Shown here one piece after another: positions 1 to 9,918 of a stretch of 64,000 bases of DNA (within the stretch, counting starts at the first letter, position 1; every line of letters begins with the position of its first letter). The DNA is from Ooceraea biroi (lineage: Eukaryota; Arthropoda; Insecta; Hymenoptera; Formicidae), in NCBI RefSeq assembly GCF_003672135.1, contig NC_039513.1, forward strand, positions 2,046,833-2,110,832. Reading direction: 5' to 3'. The notes beneath the pieces were generated by a model. The model was not told the origin of the DNA, ran no database searches, and was given only the letters and a program-made list of their open reading frames with translations. Position numbers and translations under genes: made by a program.

Positions 1-51
1 AGAATCAAGTTCGGTGCGAGTCCGTCACGACCTATTCTCAAGCCTCTCTCA

Positions 52-470
52 GCATTAAGGCGATCCTGGAGTGGCTAGGGAACTAATACATACATCCAAA
101 TTTTCACATAAACTTATCTTTTTATTGACTGCATAGAATGAAAAATCCTTTTCCACGATTAAAGTATAAACAATAACGAAGTGGTGGCCACTCGACTTAA
201 TGCCAAAAACGGAAAAAAGTAAAAAATTACAGTTTTGTTATCGGCTTCTATATATAGGCTATAGTCTCACCTCGTACAATAATTTGCTTAATGTGAAAGT
301 TATGCACTTTGTACGTACAAAATATGAGTGACCACCACTCGAGATAGAATGAAGTATTATTAGGGTGCTTTTAAAAGTAAGTTTTGAAGGGTAGTAAAAA
401 AGGAACGTTTCTGCAAAAATTATGGCCATACGATTTGCGTGAAATCGTGGCCAAGAGTCATGCAGACTAC
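52..470. repeat. Dispersed repeat related to the Merlin element ends
   Basis: The stretch beginning with the AAGGCGATCCTGGAGT-like segment and running through 'GAATGAAAAATCCTTTTCC' resembles the long terminal repeats of the Merlin-type element at 41.9-45.5 kb. Segments around 41.93-42.18 kb and 45.0-45.5 kb match it with visible substitutions. It is probably a solo or non-autonomous copy. Its exact ends cannot be fixed because it begins near the window edge. Confidence 0.5.
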
Positions 471-870
471 AAGATTAGTTGCTCGATATTGCGAGAGATG
501 GCGCTACTCGATATGTCCCCTCGACGGGCGCGTATTCGGGCGCTAGGACCGGCGTTGCCACATATCCAGAAGGAAAAAAGTAAATTGTGGCAACAACGCG
601 ACGGACGGCTACGGCAATGATAGACGTGGAATACGGGACCGTGCCGGCATCACTGCCGCGATACGCGCCTTTGGCTCCCGCACCAGCATACTTTATATTT
701 TGTACAATACAATACTTTATGCACTTTGTACGTGCAAAATATGAATGACCCCGACTCAGGATAGAATGAAGGATTATTAGGGCGCTAAGAAAGTTTTCGC
801 GCGTAGTAAAAAAGATACGTTTCTGCAAAACTTTTGATGCATACGATTTGCGTGAAATCTGGGCCAATAG
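302..870 (+). repeat. 150-bp direct repeat pair (302-453 and 720-870)
   Basis: Positions 302-453 and 720-870 share the same order of blocks: TGCACTTTGTACGT, AAAATATGA.TGACC, ATAGAATGAAG.ATTATTAGG, ACGTTTCTGCAAAA and CATACGATTTGCGTGAAATC. They differ by scattered substitutions and small indels. The 270 bp between them is GC-richer than the surroundings and shows no recognisable gene. A dyad of TGTACGTA-type words follows at 875-945. Confidence 0.6.
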
Positions 871-1441
871 TAAAATGTACGTCTGTACGTATGCTGTACG
901 TACATATTTCCGTACAGACATACATATGTACAGACATACATTTTATTCAAAATAAAAAAATTATTTAATTCCGTGTGCCCCAGCTCGCGACCTCCCCTTG
1001 AAAGTGAAAGAGTGTTGCTTTGTATATTCAATGAAAGTATGTAGTATGTAATACACGATTACTATTATATGTTTTTTTGTATAATTATTAATATGTATTG
1101 TTTAATATGTATCTGATCTATATCCTTTTTTATTATATAATGTATTATGCTAATATGCTAGGAATATTTATTATAATATATGAATTTTATTAATCATGTA
1201 TTACATGCCATAACTCTTTCTTTATATATGAAGCAATACTTTCTCACATAAATGTAACAAATGGTATAGAAAGATACACACGAGATGCATAAAGAGGAAA
1301 TCAAAATTAAAAATAGATGTATGCATTCGTCAGTCATTCTTTACACTTGCAATCATGTATATATGTAGTACATGATTTTTAAAATTTATATAATATGATA
1401 AATATCTCTTGTATATTAGCATAATACGTACATTGTTTAAT
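871..1441. other. AT-rich intergenic stretch
   Basis: Beyond the TGTACGTA/CATACATATG dyad at its left edge I see only AT-rich sequence with no supported gene or element. Confidence 0.5.
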
Positions 1442-1527
1442 AAAAAAAAACATACCAGGAATCGAACCCGTGACAAACTGAAACCCATGATTGCCCGAGA
1501 CGCTACACCTAATATACCACGTCACGC
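1442..1527 (-). ncRNA. Degenerate tRNA-like Pol III unit (tRNA pseudogene or SINE head)
   Basis: On the minus strand there is an A-box-like TGGTATATTAGG (complement of 1508-1519). A perfect B box, GGTTCGATTCC, follows at the complement of 1458-1468, and then a run of at least eight T residues at 1450-1442. The order and a box spacing of about 51 nt fit an internal Pol III promoter. I could not fold proper acceptor, D or anticodon stems, so a working tRNA is unlikely. A tRNA pseudogene or a tRNA-derived SINE head is the better reading. Confidence 0.4.
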
Positions 1528-1675
1528 GTCACAACTCCAAGTATCACCTTTATTTTAACTTATATCGTTCACTATTACTCAATACTGTAAAATCCGCGTG
1601 AATGATGTGAAATTATTAGGGAAAGCTTAAAATTAGAGATTACAGGTTAGAGGCGCAAAATAAATACAAGTTATA

Positions 1676-2753
1676 CAGGGTGGCCCATTTTAATTTATAC
1701 AGTCGATTTTTTAAAAAACTAAAAGAGATACGAAAAAATGTTTCAGACAGACATGTCACTATTTCAAGGGGGACATAAGATGATACCATTGGTTTGACCT
1801 TGAATAGTCGTTTGAAGGTCACGCGAAGATCACCTTCAATTTCTTAAACTGAAACCCCAACTTTTTATTGCAGATTCTTATTCTCCATCGAAAAGTAAGT
1901 AACTTTTGTCTGAAACATTTTTCCGAAAAATGTCATCTTATGTCCTTAAAATGTTCTCAAAACTCATCTTGAAGATCATTTTAAGGACATAAAATGACAT
2001 TTTTCGGAAAAATGTTTCAGACAAAAGTTGCATGTTTTCTCGCGTAGAATCCGAATCCGTAATAAAAAAAATACCATGTCTCATTAAAAAAAAATTTCAG
2101 ACCGGAAGTTAGACTTTCGATAAACAATGACCCGTCTAGTTGTATCCACATTCTCTGTCGTGTATGGAGATCAACGTTCGAACAGTGTATTGTCGAATAT
2201 CGACAATGTCAAACGTGATTACGTAAATCGGTATTCGACAATACACTGTTCGAACGTTGATCTCCATACACGACAGAGAATGTGGATACAACTAGACGGG
2301 TCATTGTTTATCGAAATTCTAACTTCCGGTCTGAAATTTTTTTTTAATGAGACATGGTATTTTTTATTACGGATTCGGATTCTACGCAAGAAAACATGCA
2401 ACTTTTGTCTGAAACATTTTTCCGAAAAATGTCATCTTATGTCCTTAAAATGATCTTCAAGATGAGTTTTGAGGACATTTTAAGGACATAAGATGACATT
2501 TTTCGGAAAAATGTTTCAAACAAAAGTTACTTACTTTTCGATGGAGAATAAGAATCTGCAATAAAAAGTTGGGGTTTCAATTTAAGAAATTGAAGGTGAT
2601 CTTCGCGTGACCTTCAAACGACTATTCAAGGTCAAACCAATGGTATCATCTTATGTCCCCCTTAAAATCGTGACATGTTTGTCTGAAACATTTTTTCGTA
2701 TCTCTTTTAGTGTTTTAAAAAATCGACTGTATAAATTAAAATGGGCCACCCTG
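1676..2753. mobile_element. Long palindromic foldback element with CAGGGTGG ends
   Basis: The element starts CAGGGTGGCCCATTTTAA and ends with the reverse complement TTAAAATGGGCCACCCTG. It is flanked by TA at 1674-1675 and 2754-2755. Each arm is about 500 bp and nearly perfectly inverted; the centre is near 2200. Arm segments (for example AACCCCAACTTTTTATTGCAG, written here as a 20-base word less its last base: AACCCCAACTTTTTATTGCA) recur in the transposase-bearing element at 30316-31979. That makes this a likely non-autonomous foldback relative of it. No transposase is encoded. Confidence 0.85.
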
Positions 2754-2834
2754 TATATATATATATATATGTATATATTTTTTGCTCACGTCAAGCGACG
2801 CGGTAGCGTCGCGACGCCAAGTACAAACATAGTC

Positions 2835-3044
2835 TTAATAGTAGCGCGGCGCGGGTACGTATCCTGGTGGCGCGGGTACGTATCCCGGTGGCGCGGGTAC
2901 GTATCCTGGTGGCGCGGGTATGTAACCTGGTGGCGCGGGAGCCGCGGGTGCTGCTGACACGCGGCCGGCACGTGCCGCCCGAATTTTCTTTGCCGCTTTA
3001 CGGCGTTCCTTTCGCACGGCGCGGCGCACTGCAAAACGAATACG
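2835..3044 (-). CDS. Candidate last exon: basic region followed by PAPPGYVP repeats
   Basis: On the minus strand an open frame starts right after a TTATTATCAG splice-acceptor-like site (AG at the complement of 3045-3046). It encodes about 69 residues. The first 30 are strongly basic, with KERRKAAKKIRAARAGR. A proline-rich tail of four 7-residue units (PAPPGYV or I) follows, and then RYY and a stop. Its phase 0 start agrees with the phase 0 end of the candidate exon at 3920-4308, so the two can be spliced in frame. I do not recognise the protein. It could be a rapidly evolving host gene or a gene carried by an unknown element. The unit repeats make the frame open partly by chance, so the gene call is tentative. 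Confidence 0.4.
   Translation of the reverse strand, partial: RIRFAVRRAVRKERRKAAKKIRAARAGRVSAAPAAPAPPGYIPAPPGYVPAPPGYVPAPPGYVPAPRYY
2850..2937 (-). repeat. 21-bp tandem repeat, four copies
   Basis: Four tandem copies of a 21-bp unit (GGCGCGGGTACGTATCC plus TGGT, read on the plus strand) lie here. They encode the PAPPGYV heptapeptide on the minus strand. Confidence 0.85.
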
Positions 3045-3124
3045 CTGATAATAAATAAATTTTCACTTATTATTGTCAAATAATATTTTGTATTTTATGA
3101 TATATGTGTATATGCACGCATATA

Positions 3125-3728
3125 CAGGGTGTCTGACATAAGGCGTGTCTGGCATAAACCTCTCGTCCACAAGTAGATCTCGTCAAACTAAAAAGTCCTG
3201 TACCATTTTGCAAACAACCACGTAATAGTTGCAATAAGTAGGTAAAGAAAGTCCGCGAATTCAGCGGACATGATTGGCAGCGAGTATCGGATTACAGCGG
3301 CAGGCGAGACGACACGTGGACAATAAATTCTTGACGTTTTATTCACTCGTTGTGCAGAAAAAATGTTGTCACGTATTTCTTTTTGTGATGTACACATAAG
3401 TTTTATTTATTAATATTAATTAATATGGTTAATAATTAATAGTATTAATAGATAAAATTTGTGTACATTACAAAAAGAAATACGTGACAACATTTTTTCT
3501 GCACAACGAGTGAATAAAACGTCAAGAATTTATTGTCCACGTGTCGTCTCGCCTGCCGCTGTAATCCGATACTCGCTGCCAATCATGTCCGCTGAATTCG
3601 CGGACTTTCTTTACCTACTTATTGCAACTATTACGTGGTCGTTTTCAAAATGGTACAGGACTTTTTAATTCAGTTTAATAAGATCTACCTGTGGGCGAGA
3701 GGTTTTTCGCCTTATGTCAGACACCCTG
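3125..3728. mobile_element. 604-bp palindromic element with CAGGGTGTCTGACA ends
   Basis: The ends are CAGGGTGTCTGACATAAGGC and its reverse complement, flanked by TA at 3123-3124 and 3729-3730. The arms are inverted almost throughout: the 69-aa ORFs seen at 3188-3397 (minus) and 3459-3668 (plus) are the same sequence read from both arms. The centre is an AT-rich spacer near 3420. It has no transposase, so it is a foldback or MITE mobilised by a CAGGGTG-type transposase. Confidence 0.85.
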
Positions 3729-3919
3729 TATATGTGTGCCTGCACGTGCTTACGCACGTGTACGTCGCACAAACCGCGTACTTATCAAGGTAGCGAACGC
3801 GAGCGAGCGGATGTTTACCTGCTCGCTCCTACCCGCTCGAATTGAACGGCTTCACGTCACGTACATAAGTGCGTGCGTGCTTGTGCGCATATGTGTATAT
3901 AAAGAAAAGGATTACTTAC

Positions 3920-4308
3920 TTGCTTTTCTAGGTCCCGTGGCGCCGTCGATGTCGTCGTCGCGGGCTCCGCCAGCGCCGTCATCGTCAGTGTCGTCATCAG
4001 CGTCGTCGTCGTCGTCGCGGGCTCCGCCAGCGCCGTCGTCGTCGTCGTCGCAGGCTCCGCCAGCGTCATCGTCGTCAGCGTCATCGTCGTCGTCGTCGTC
4101 AGCGTCGTCGTCGTCGTCGTCGCGGGCTCCGCCGTCGCCGTCGATGTCGCCGTCGCCGTCGTTGTCGCGAGCGTTGTCGCCGCGGGCGTTGTCGCCGCTG
4201 ATGTTGTCGCCGTCGGCGTCGTCTTCGCCGTTGTGCCTTTACGGCGTGACGTCGGCTTCGACGCCCTTGTCGGCGTCACCGACGCCCTCATCGCACCGTC
4301 GCTTTTTG
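3920..4308 (-). CDS. Candidate internal exon: Thr/Ala-rich (GTC/GAC)n repeat exon
   Basis: On the minus strand the block is bounded by an acceptor (ATTCTTACAG before 4308) and a donor (GCAA followed by GTAAGTAA; last exon base 3920). Both are good consensus sites. The 389-nt exon is open in one frame from a split first codon to phase 0 at the donor. That frame is a Thr/Ala-rich tract with several AEPATTT units and PRDLEKQ at the end. A second frame would read an Asp-rich tract (DDDDAGGA) but contains one stop. On the plus strand a Ser/Pro-rich frame is also open, bounded by weaker splice-like sites. The minus model joins in phase to 2835-3044 and to 7822-8006. The repeat nature makes open frames easy, so coding strand and frame remain inference. 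Confidence 0.4.
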
Positions 4309-4377
4309 CTGTAAGAATAATAATATTAATTACAATATTAAATGTTCTTCGCCAATGTTTAATATGAACAATGAAAG

Positions 4378-4775
4378 ATTATTCGACCATTGATTGGCAA
4401 GCTCACTTTATTTATTAATGTGACGTTTCGACCAAGGTTTCTGGTCCTTATCAAACCATGTGTAGATTACATTAATAGTTTCGTCAACAATATTTGAAAT
4501 ATGGACGCATTGTGGGCGCAAAAGTCGTTAATTTCAAACTGAAAACCAAACCACATATTCAATAAACTATTATAATATCTATAAACATTAAAATCCTGTA
4601 CTTACAATTGCACGTCACTAATTAAAAACACAGTAAATCAATTCATTTTTAAAACACTAAGTCGATTTGTAGAGTTCACAGCAACTAAACCTCATGGGAC
4701 AACGGTTCACGTAATAATGATATCGCGTGGAGGAAAACATAGTTTCAAGCTCGTCTAATGATCGAATCGTAAACA
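4378..4775 (-). repeat. Inverted pseudo-LTR of the Penelope element (5' side)
   Basis: This is the reverse complement of about 7305-7715. It begins inside the C-terminal codons of the ORF (the GVYDSI codons) and continues into the 3' noncoding part. It contains a second copy of the hammerhead-like motif (complement of 4422-4455). Confidence 0.8.
4422..4455 (-). ncRNA. Hammerhead-ribozyme-like motif, left pseudo-LTR copy
   Basis: Read on the minus strand it is the same segment as 7627-7660: a TTTGATAA core, a GGACC/GGTC stem, then GAAACGTC. Hammerhead motifs in Penelope pseudo-LTRs are established. This copy departs from the CTGANGA core, so it is probably inactive. Confidence 0.4.
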
Positions 4776-4861
4776 CCAGGCCAATGTTTAATATGAATCA
4801 TTGTTCATATTAAACATTGGCGAAGAACATTTAATATTGTAATATTTACCACTGACCTAAT
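4776..4861. repeat. Short dyad at the pseudo-LTR/ORF junction
   Basis: CCAATGTTTAATATGAA and its reverse complement TTCATATTAAACATTGG flank a 6-bp centre near 4801. The right half is also inverted relative to 4325-4362, so the left end of the Penelope element was formed by an inversion or template switch. Confidence 0.6.
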
Positions 4862-7337
4862 ATGGTGGGTACCGATGGAGGTTTTTTCAACTATATCACG
4901 AAGTATTATGGACATCACAACACCTTGCTTATGAAGCGATGGATACGCACCAACTTGGATATTGGGACAGCAAAACAACAACTCACCTTTTTGATCAAAT
5001 GTCGAACATTCGATATTCTGTCTCCACATATTTATTCCCAGCGTGTCAATATTGTATTTCGGAATAGTACAGTTAATCACAGATTTCAGAATTTTAAAAA
5101 ACATTATCAGCGTAAATTATTAAATTTGGAGATTAGGGACCTCAATTGTCACTTGTGCAATTTAAAGAAGGTACTCGTTGGTGTTGAAGAGAGTCTTTTT
5201 ATGGGTGTCTTACCGAACAAGATGATTGTTGATTTTATGCGTAGTAATTACAATAGATTCGATAAACACAATAGTAACGTTAAAAACAAATTGATTGACA
5301 AATACAACTTAAACAAATTTAGACAGAATTCTATACCTGAGGCTCTTTTTAATTGTAATAACGACAAATGGATTGCTAACGTTAGTGGAAAACAGGTTCC
5401 AGCAGAGGTACTTAATATGTTAAGTCTAGGGGATAAGTTTAGTTTACCGATCAATAGCACGCAAAAAACTGACCGTATGAATTCGACCTTAGGGATTATC
5501 AAGAATTTTGAGGTCAAGGCTTATAGATTATCAGACGAGGTACTTAATGCGACGAGGAATGCCATTGCGAACTTGTTGCAAAAGTTTTTAGATAAAAGAC
5601 ATCACACTAATTACATAGATAGACATATTAATAGTGCTTTTAATTATTGTAAAAAATTTTTTAGAAACAATGATGATCTGATGGTAACCAGGGCAGATAA
5701 AGGTCAGGTAACGGTGATTTTGAATAGATCTGACTATTATGATAAAATGTCTTTGCTACTCGAAGATACAACCGCGTACAAGAAGCTCAATAAAGATCTT
5801 ACAAAAAGAATCACAAACAAAATAAATGCAATGGTTAAAGTTTGACGTGATGATGGGATTATAGATGATTCTACATACAGCTATTTACTTAGCACTAATG
5901 GAAACTTGCTAAGGTGCTATGGGGTTCCAAAAATCCATAAACCTGGTTGCCCGTTGAGGATCATTGTTTCAACAAACGACAGCCCACTGTATAACTTAGC
6001 TAGCTATTTGAATAAGATATTGAAGGACTCTATTTCTAAACCGGATTCGTTTGTCAAAGATAGCTGGTCGTTTGTTGACCGTATGAAGGATGTCAGTGTT
6101 TGTCCTAACGGGTTACTTGTGTCGTTCGACGCTACATCTTTATTTACGAATATCCCAAAGGAACTGGTTATAAAAGGTATTGAGAAAAGGTGGACAATGA
6201 TTAGTAATGTTACAAAACTTAACCTGCAACAGTTTATATATGCAATCGACGTTGTGCTAAGCTCGACTAGTTTTGTCTTTAACAAACAAATCTACGAACA
6301 AATTTTCGGTAGCCCGATGAGCTCACCATTATCACCTATCTTAGCCGATATAGTCTTAGAAGATTTAGAATTACAATGTTTGTCTGACCTTGACTTCACG
6401 ATACCTATATATTATCGTTATGTAGATAATATATTTATGATTATTGCAAAGGACAAATTAATGACCACGTTTGACATTTTTAACAGTTACCATCCTAGGC
6501 TTAAGTTTACACATGAAGTGGAGGAGAATGGTTCTATTAGTTTTCTCGACACTAGAATAACTAATGATAATGGAACAATCATAATAAATTGGTATCGGAA
6601 ACCTACCTACATCGTCGGGCAGATACATTAATTATTTCTCGAACCATCCATTTAAATATAAAATTAGCGTTATTAATAGTTTGGTTGATAGAGCCATTCT
6701 GCTTTCAGATACCAGATTTCATGATTCCAATATTACGATTGTTAATAATATCCTATCCAACAATGGTTATCCGGTCCGTGTTGTGAAGAAATTTGTTAGA
6801 AAAAGATTGAATCACATAAAACAGATGAGTTACAATCAAGTAGACAGAAATAATGGTAAAGAATGTATAACTATTCCGTACATAAAGAATTTAAGCGAAA
6901 ATATCGAAAGAATTTTAAGAGGTGTAGGTTTCAAAGTGTTATTTACTATTCCTAAAAAACTCGACCGTATGATTAGGAGAGGAAAGGATACTTTGCCTAA
7001 GGATAAACAAACGAATGTAGTTTACAGGATAAATTGTTTACAATGTGATGCGAGCTATGTCGGACAAACCAAAAGACATGTTGAAACAAGATTAAAGGAA
7101 CATAGGGCTGATGTTAAGAAGGTTGTCAGTGATCAGTCGGTGGTCAGCAAACATCGGTTGACTTTTAATCATGAGTTTGATTGGTCTGATCCTGACGTTT
7201 TACATCGCGATGCATTCAACAGAAGAAGAGAGATAGCCGAGATGTACTTTATTAAAAAGCAGGATAGACCGGTTAATCTACAAAAGGACACTGACAGCCT
7301 TCCTGGTGTTTACGATTCGATCATTAGACGAACTTGA
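4862..7337 (+). pseudogene. Penelope reverse transcriptase / GIY-YIG protein, broken
   Basis: The ORF would encode about 825 residues: an N-terminal region, the reverse transcriptase (roughly 5.9-6.6 kb), and a C-terminal GIY-YIG nuclease (about 7.0-7.33 kb). The RT shows RCYGVPKIHKPGCPLR, SFDATSLFTNIP and GSPMSSPLSPI. The nuclease shows VVYRINCLQCDASYVGQT and ends near IIRRT. Three defects are visible. A TGA stop lies at 5843-5845, with the same frame resuming to 5906. A frameshift occurs near 6610, within KPTY. The RT active site reads YVDN (about 6418-6432) instead of the usual YVDD. The protein copies RNA at a nicked target using its own nuclease. This copy cannot make it. Confidence 0.85.
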
Positions 7338-7626
7338 AAATATGTTTTCCTCCACGCGATATCATTATTACGTGAGCCGTTGTCCCATGAGGTTTAGTTG
7401 CTGTGAACTCTACAAATCGACTTAGTGTTTTAAAAATGAATTGATTTACTGTGTTTTTAATTAGTGACGTGCAATTGTAAGTACAGGATTTTAATGTTTA
7501 TAGATATTATAATAGTTTATTGAATATGTGGTTTGGTTTTCAGTTTGAAATTAACGACTTTTGCGCCCACAATGCGTCCATATTTCAAATATTGTTGACG
7601 AAACTATTAATGTAATCTACACATGG

Positions 7627-7660
7627 TTTGATAAGGACCAGAAACCTTGGTCGAAACGTC
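7627..7660 (+). ncRNA. Hammerhead-ribozyme-like motif, right pseudo-LTR
   Basis: The arrangement TTTGATAA, GGACC, a loop, GGTC, then GAAACGTC resembles the minimal Penelope hammerhead: CTGANGA, stem II, GAAA, a very short stem III, then a GUC cleavage site. The core has two departures (first C to T and G to A), so the fold is recognisable but activity is doubtful. Confidence 0.45.
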
Positions 7661-7821
7661 ATATTAATAAATAAAGTGAGCTTGCCAATCAATGGTCAAA
7701 TAATCTTTCATTGTTCATAATATTAATGTTACATATATGAAAAAAGAAGAAAGAAGAGAAAGAAAAAGAATATATATATATATGATATAGCATGTGCATA
7801 GTTATAGAAACAAGTACTTAC

Positions 7822-8006
7822 CCCTTCTCATCGTCGAGCGCTCGCAGAAGAATGCGATGAAGAATTGTTTGCCAAGAGTCGTAACGTATAACAAATGATG
7901 GTGAATCGCAGGTCGATGTGAGGACCACGCGTGTCGCGGAGCCCGTATCCAGATTCGAAATTTGTATTCTGTTCTGTTGCATACTTTCCAATGATATACA
8001 TTTCAT
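7822..8006 (-). CDS. Candidate upstream exon of the minus-strand gene
   Basis: On the minus strand an open block ends at a strong donor (GAGAAGGG followed by GTAAGTACTT; last exon base 7822). Two frames are open. One could start at an ATG near 7996 and reads MKCISLESMQ to RALDDEKG. The other reads YKFRIWIRAPRHAWSS to CERSTMRR and ends in phase 1. Only the second joins in phase to the acceptor at 4308 and on to 2835-3044. I do not recognise either protein and cannot place the 5' limit; an acceptor-like CAACAG lies inside. The donor is the firm part; exon status and frame are inference. Confidence 0.35.
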
Positions 8007-8242
8007 TTTTGATAATTGTATTTGAAACAATACACGCCTCCGATAATTTTTTATTGAATAGATAATACTATTTATGATTATTACCTCGATTGAAAAATTC
8101 CTTACCATCATAGATTTACACTCTTGTTTTGCAAATGTAAGAAATATACAATGTTTTCATTTTTATGTTTTATGTGTTATCTACTTCAAAGCTATTTTAC
8201 TACTTCGATTATTATGCTTGAAACAATATTAACCATAACATT

Positions 8243-8864
8243 CTGGTAAAACTTTTTTATATTTCATCATATAAAACTGTACATAATTATATAGAAACAT
8301 AAAATTATGTATCAAATATGTCCACATATGTCCATACATACATACTTCCTTTCTGTTGTATAATTTCTGATGACACATATGTAGAACAAATAATAAGAAA
8401 AATAATTGAAAAATAAGTATAAAAGTAATTTGCGCATTGTCTTTGTAAAATTGTGATTTTGTATAATTGTGAGATACTATTTTATATATCATCATATATA
8501 ATCATATGTAACATGTTTCTATATATGTATAGAAATATGTTATATATATACGATTATATGTATAATAATGTATAAAATATTATCTATATATAGAAACATG
8601 TTCTATACGATTATATATAATTTATAATATATTATGTCACAATTATACAAAATCACAATTTTACAAAAAGACAATGCACAAAGTATTTTTCTACTTATTT
8701 TTCAATTATTTTTCTTATTATTTGTTCTACATATATGTGATCATAAATTATACAAGAGAAAGGAAGTATGTATGGACATATATGGACATATTTGATACAT
8801 AATTTTATGTTTCTATACAATTATGTACAGTTTTATATGATGATATTTAAACAACTTTTTACCG
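8243..8864. repeat. AT-rich 620-bp palindrome (MITE-like)
   Basis: Arms of about 240 bp (8243-8480 and 8628-8864) are inverted copies with scattered differences. The outer ends are GGTAAAACTTTTTTATAT and its counterpart near TTTAAACAACTTTTTACC. The AT-rich centre is itself dyad-rich. No ORF of note is present. Confidence 0.7.
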
Positions 8865-9733
8865 GGATAAATCGAATAATTTTAAGAACATAGGGTTTAT
8901 TGTTATTATGAGAGTAAACAGGACAAAACTGTCACACTATTTCTGTATTATGACAACCCTGCGTACAATTAATTTCAGTGAAATAACTATTTTAATACTA
9001 TAGCCCTAAATCTTTATTATCTCTTTTTATTTTTCTATTATCATCCATTTGACTTGTAGATTTTAAATAAATTTTCTATACACAAATTAATTTGCTATTT
9101 AATTAACTTTATCTGTAAATTCACATGTCAGCTAATTATCACATCCAATATTAAATATTACAACCGAAATTGAAAAAAATTATACAATAAAATTTATCAT
9201 CGGGATTTTAAGTGAAACCATTAAACCTAAACCTTTGAAGTTTAATATATACATTTTTAATATTATAAATCTTAAAATTTTTTATTTTAATAATTATAAA
9301 CCGTAAAAAGCGTTATTTGAAGTAAACACTTCAGAGAGATGAACAAACAAGAGCTAAAATAAAAATGCTCTCGAGTCAACTGATTCCTTCTTTTTTATTT
9401 AAAATGTTACGTATTTTTTATATGTAACATTTTTATATTGCATTTGTTACAAGCAGCTCATGCAATTACAAATTTTTAAAGAACATTTTAAAGGACCCTC
9501 TATATGCTACAAGGTCAGCTGATTTGCACACGCGCGAACGCGGACCGCACATGGTGATATCAGTTACGCGGGCGCATCGAGCTGCGCTGCGTGAAACAAA
9601 CTAGCGCTAAAGAACTCGACCGTTATACGTGTTACGTATTGCGTGTACAACAGAGGAATATCTGTTGTACACAGATTTATATTTACAGTGATATAAATAG
9701 TAGTGTTTGTAGTGGTAGCATACGATCAGAAGT
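8865..9733. other. AT-rich stretch leading into a GC-richer 5' region
   Basis: Nothing is supported up to about 9490. From 9500 to 9733 the sequence becomes GC-richer (CACGCGCGAACGCGGACC), directly upstream of the start codon at 9734. It plausibly contains the promoter and 5' leader of the Mutator-like gene, but no TATA box or initiator can be singled out. Confidence 0.35.
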
Positions 9734-9810
9734 ATGGGACGCAAAAAGGACAAGAACCATTTGCATCTCAATACTGCAAGGCGATTCCGCCGAAAAGGCT
9801 GGGTTAGACG
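9734..9810 (+). CDS. First exon of the Mutator-like element gene
   Basis: ATG at 9734 opens a 77-nt exon encoding MGRKKDKNHLHLNTARRFRR and a few further basic residues. It ends at a strong donor (AGACG followed by GTGAGTAT). Phase 2 fits the acceptor TTCTTTGCAG at 11850-11859. The spliced frame continues in RQLKRAMKKNYD, which is the frame of the long ORF. The N-terminus is strongly basic. The 2-kb intron between the two exons holds a degenerate Penelope remnant. Confidence 0.6.
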
Positions 9811-9918
9811 GTGAGTATATCAATATTTAATAAATAGGTATTTGTAAGATATGACGGTAATGAGAATAAGTCTTTTAATTTGACGTTCTGCCAATGTATA
9901 CTGAATTAATTCTCGCTA

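Larger units (their letters stand above)
4335..7719 (+). mobile_element. Penelope-like retroelement with inverted pseudo-LTR
   Basis: The element carries a Penelope-type reverse transcriptase followed by a GIY-YIG endonuclease. Its 3' region (about 7305-7715) is repeated upstream in inverted orientation (4378-4775). That inverted copy includes the last codons of the ORF as well as the 3' noncoding sequence. Such inverted pseudo-LTRs are typical of Penelope elements. AATATTAAT-like sequence on both sides (about 4318-4328 and 7720-7728) may be the target duplication. The element lies inside the intron of the candidate minus-strand gene. Its coding region is broken, so it is a dead copy. Confidence 0.8.

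Noticed and set aside
2127..2453. 108-aa ORF inside the 1.08-kb palindrome
   Set aside because: It spans the centre of a foldback and mirrors itself. No conserved motif is present.
3691..4314. Plus-strand 207-aa Ser/Pro-rich ORF as a mucin-like gene
   Set aside because: It begins inside the palindromic element and is open because of the GTC repeat. The minus-strand splice sites are stronger, so I did not call it as the gene.
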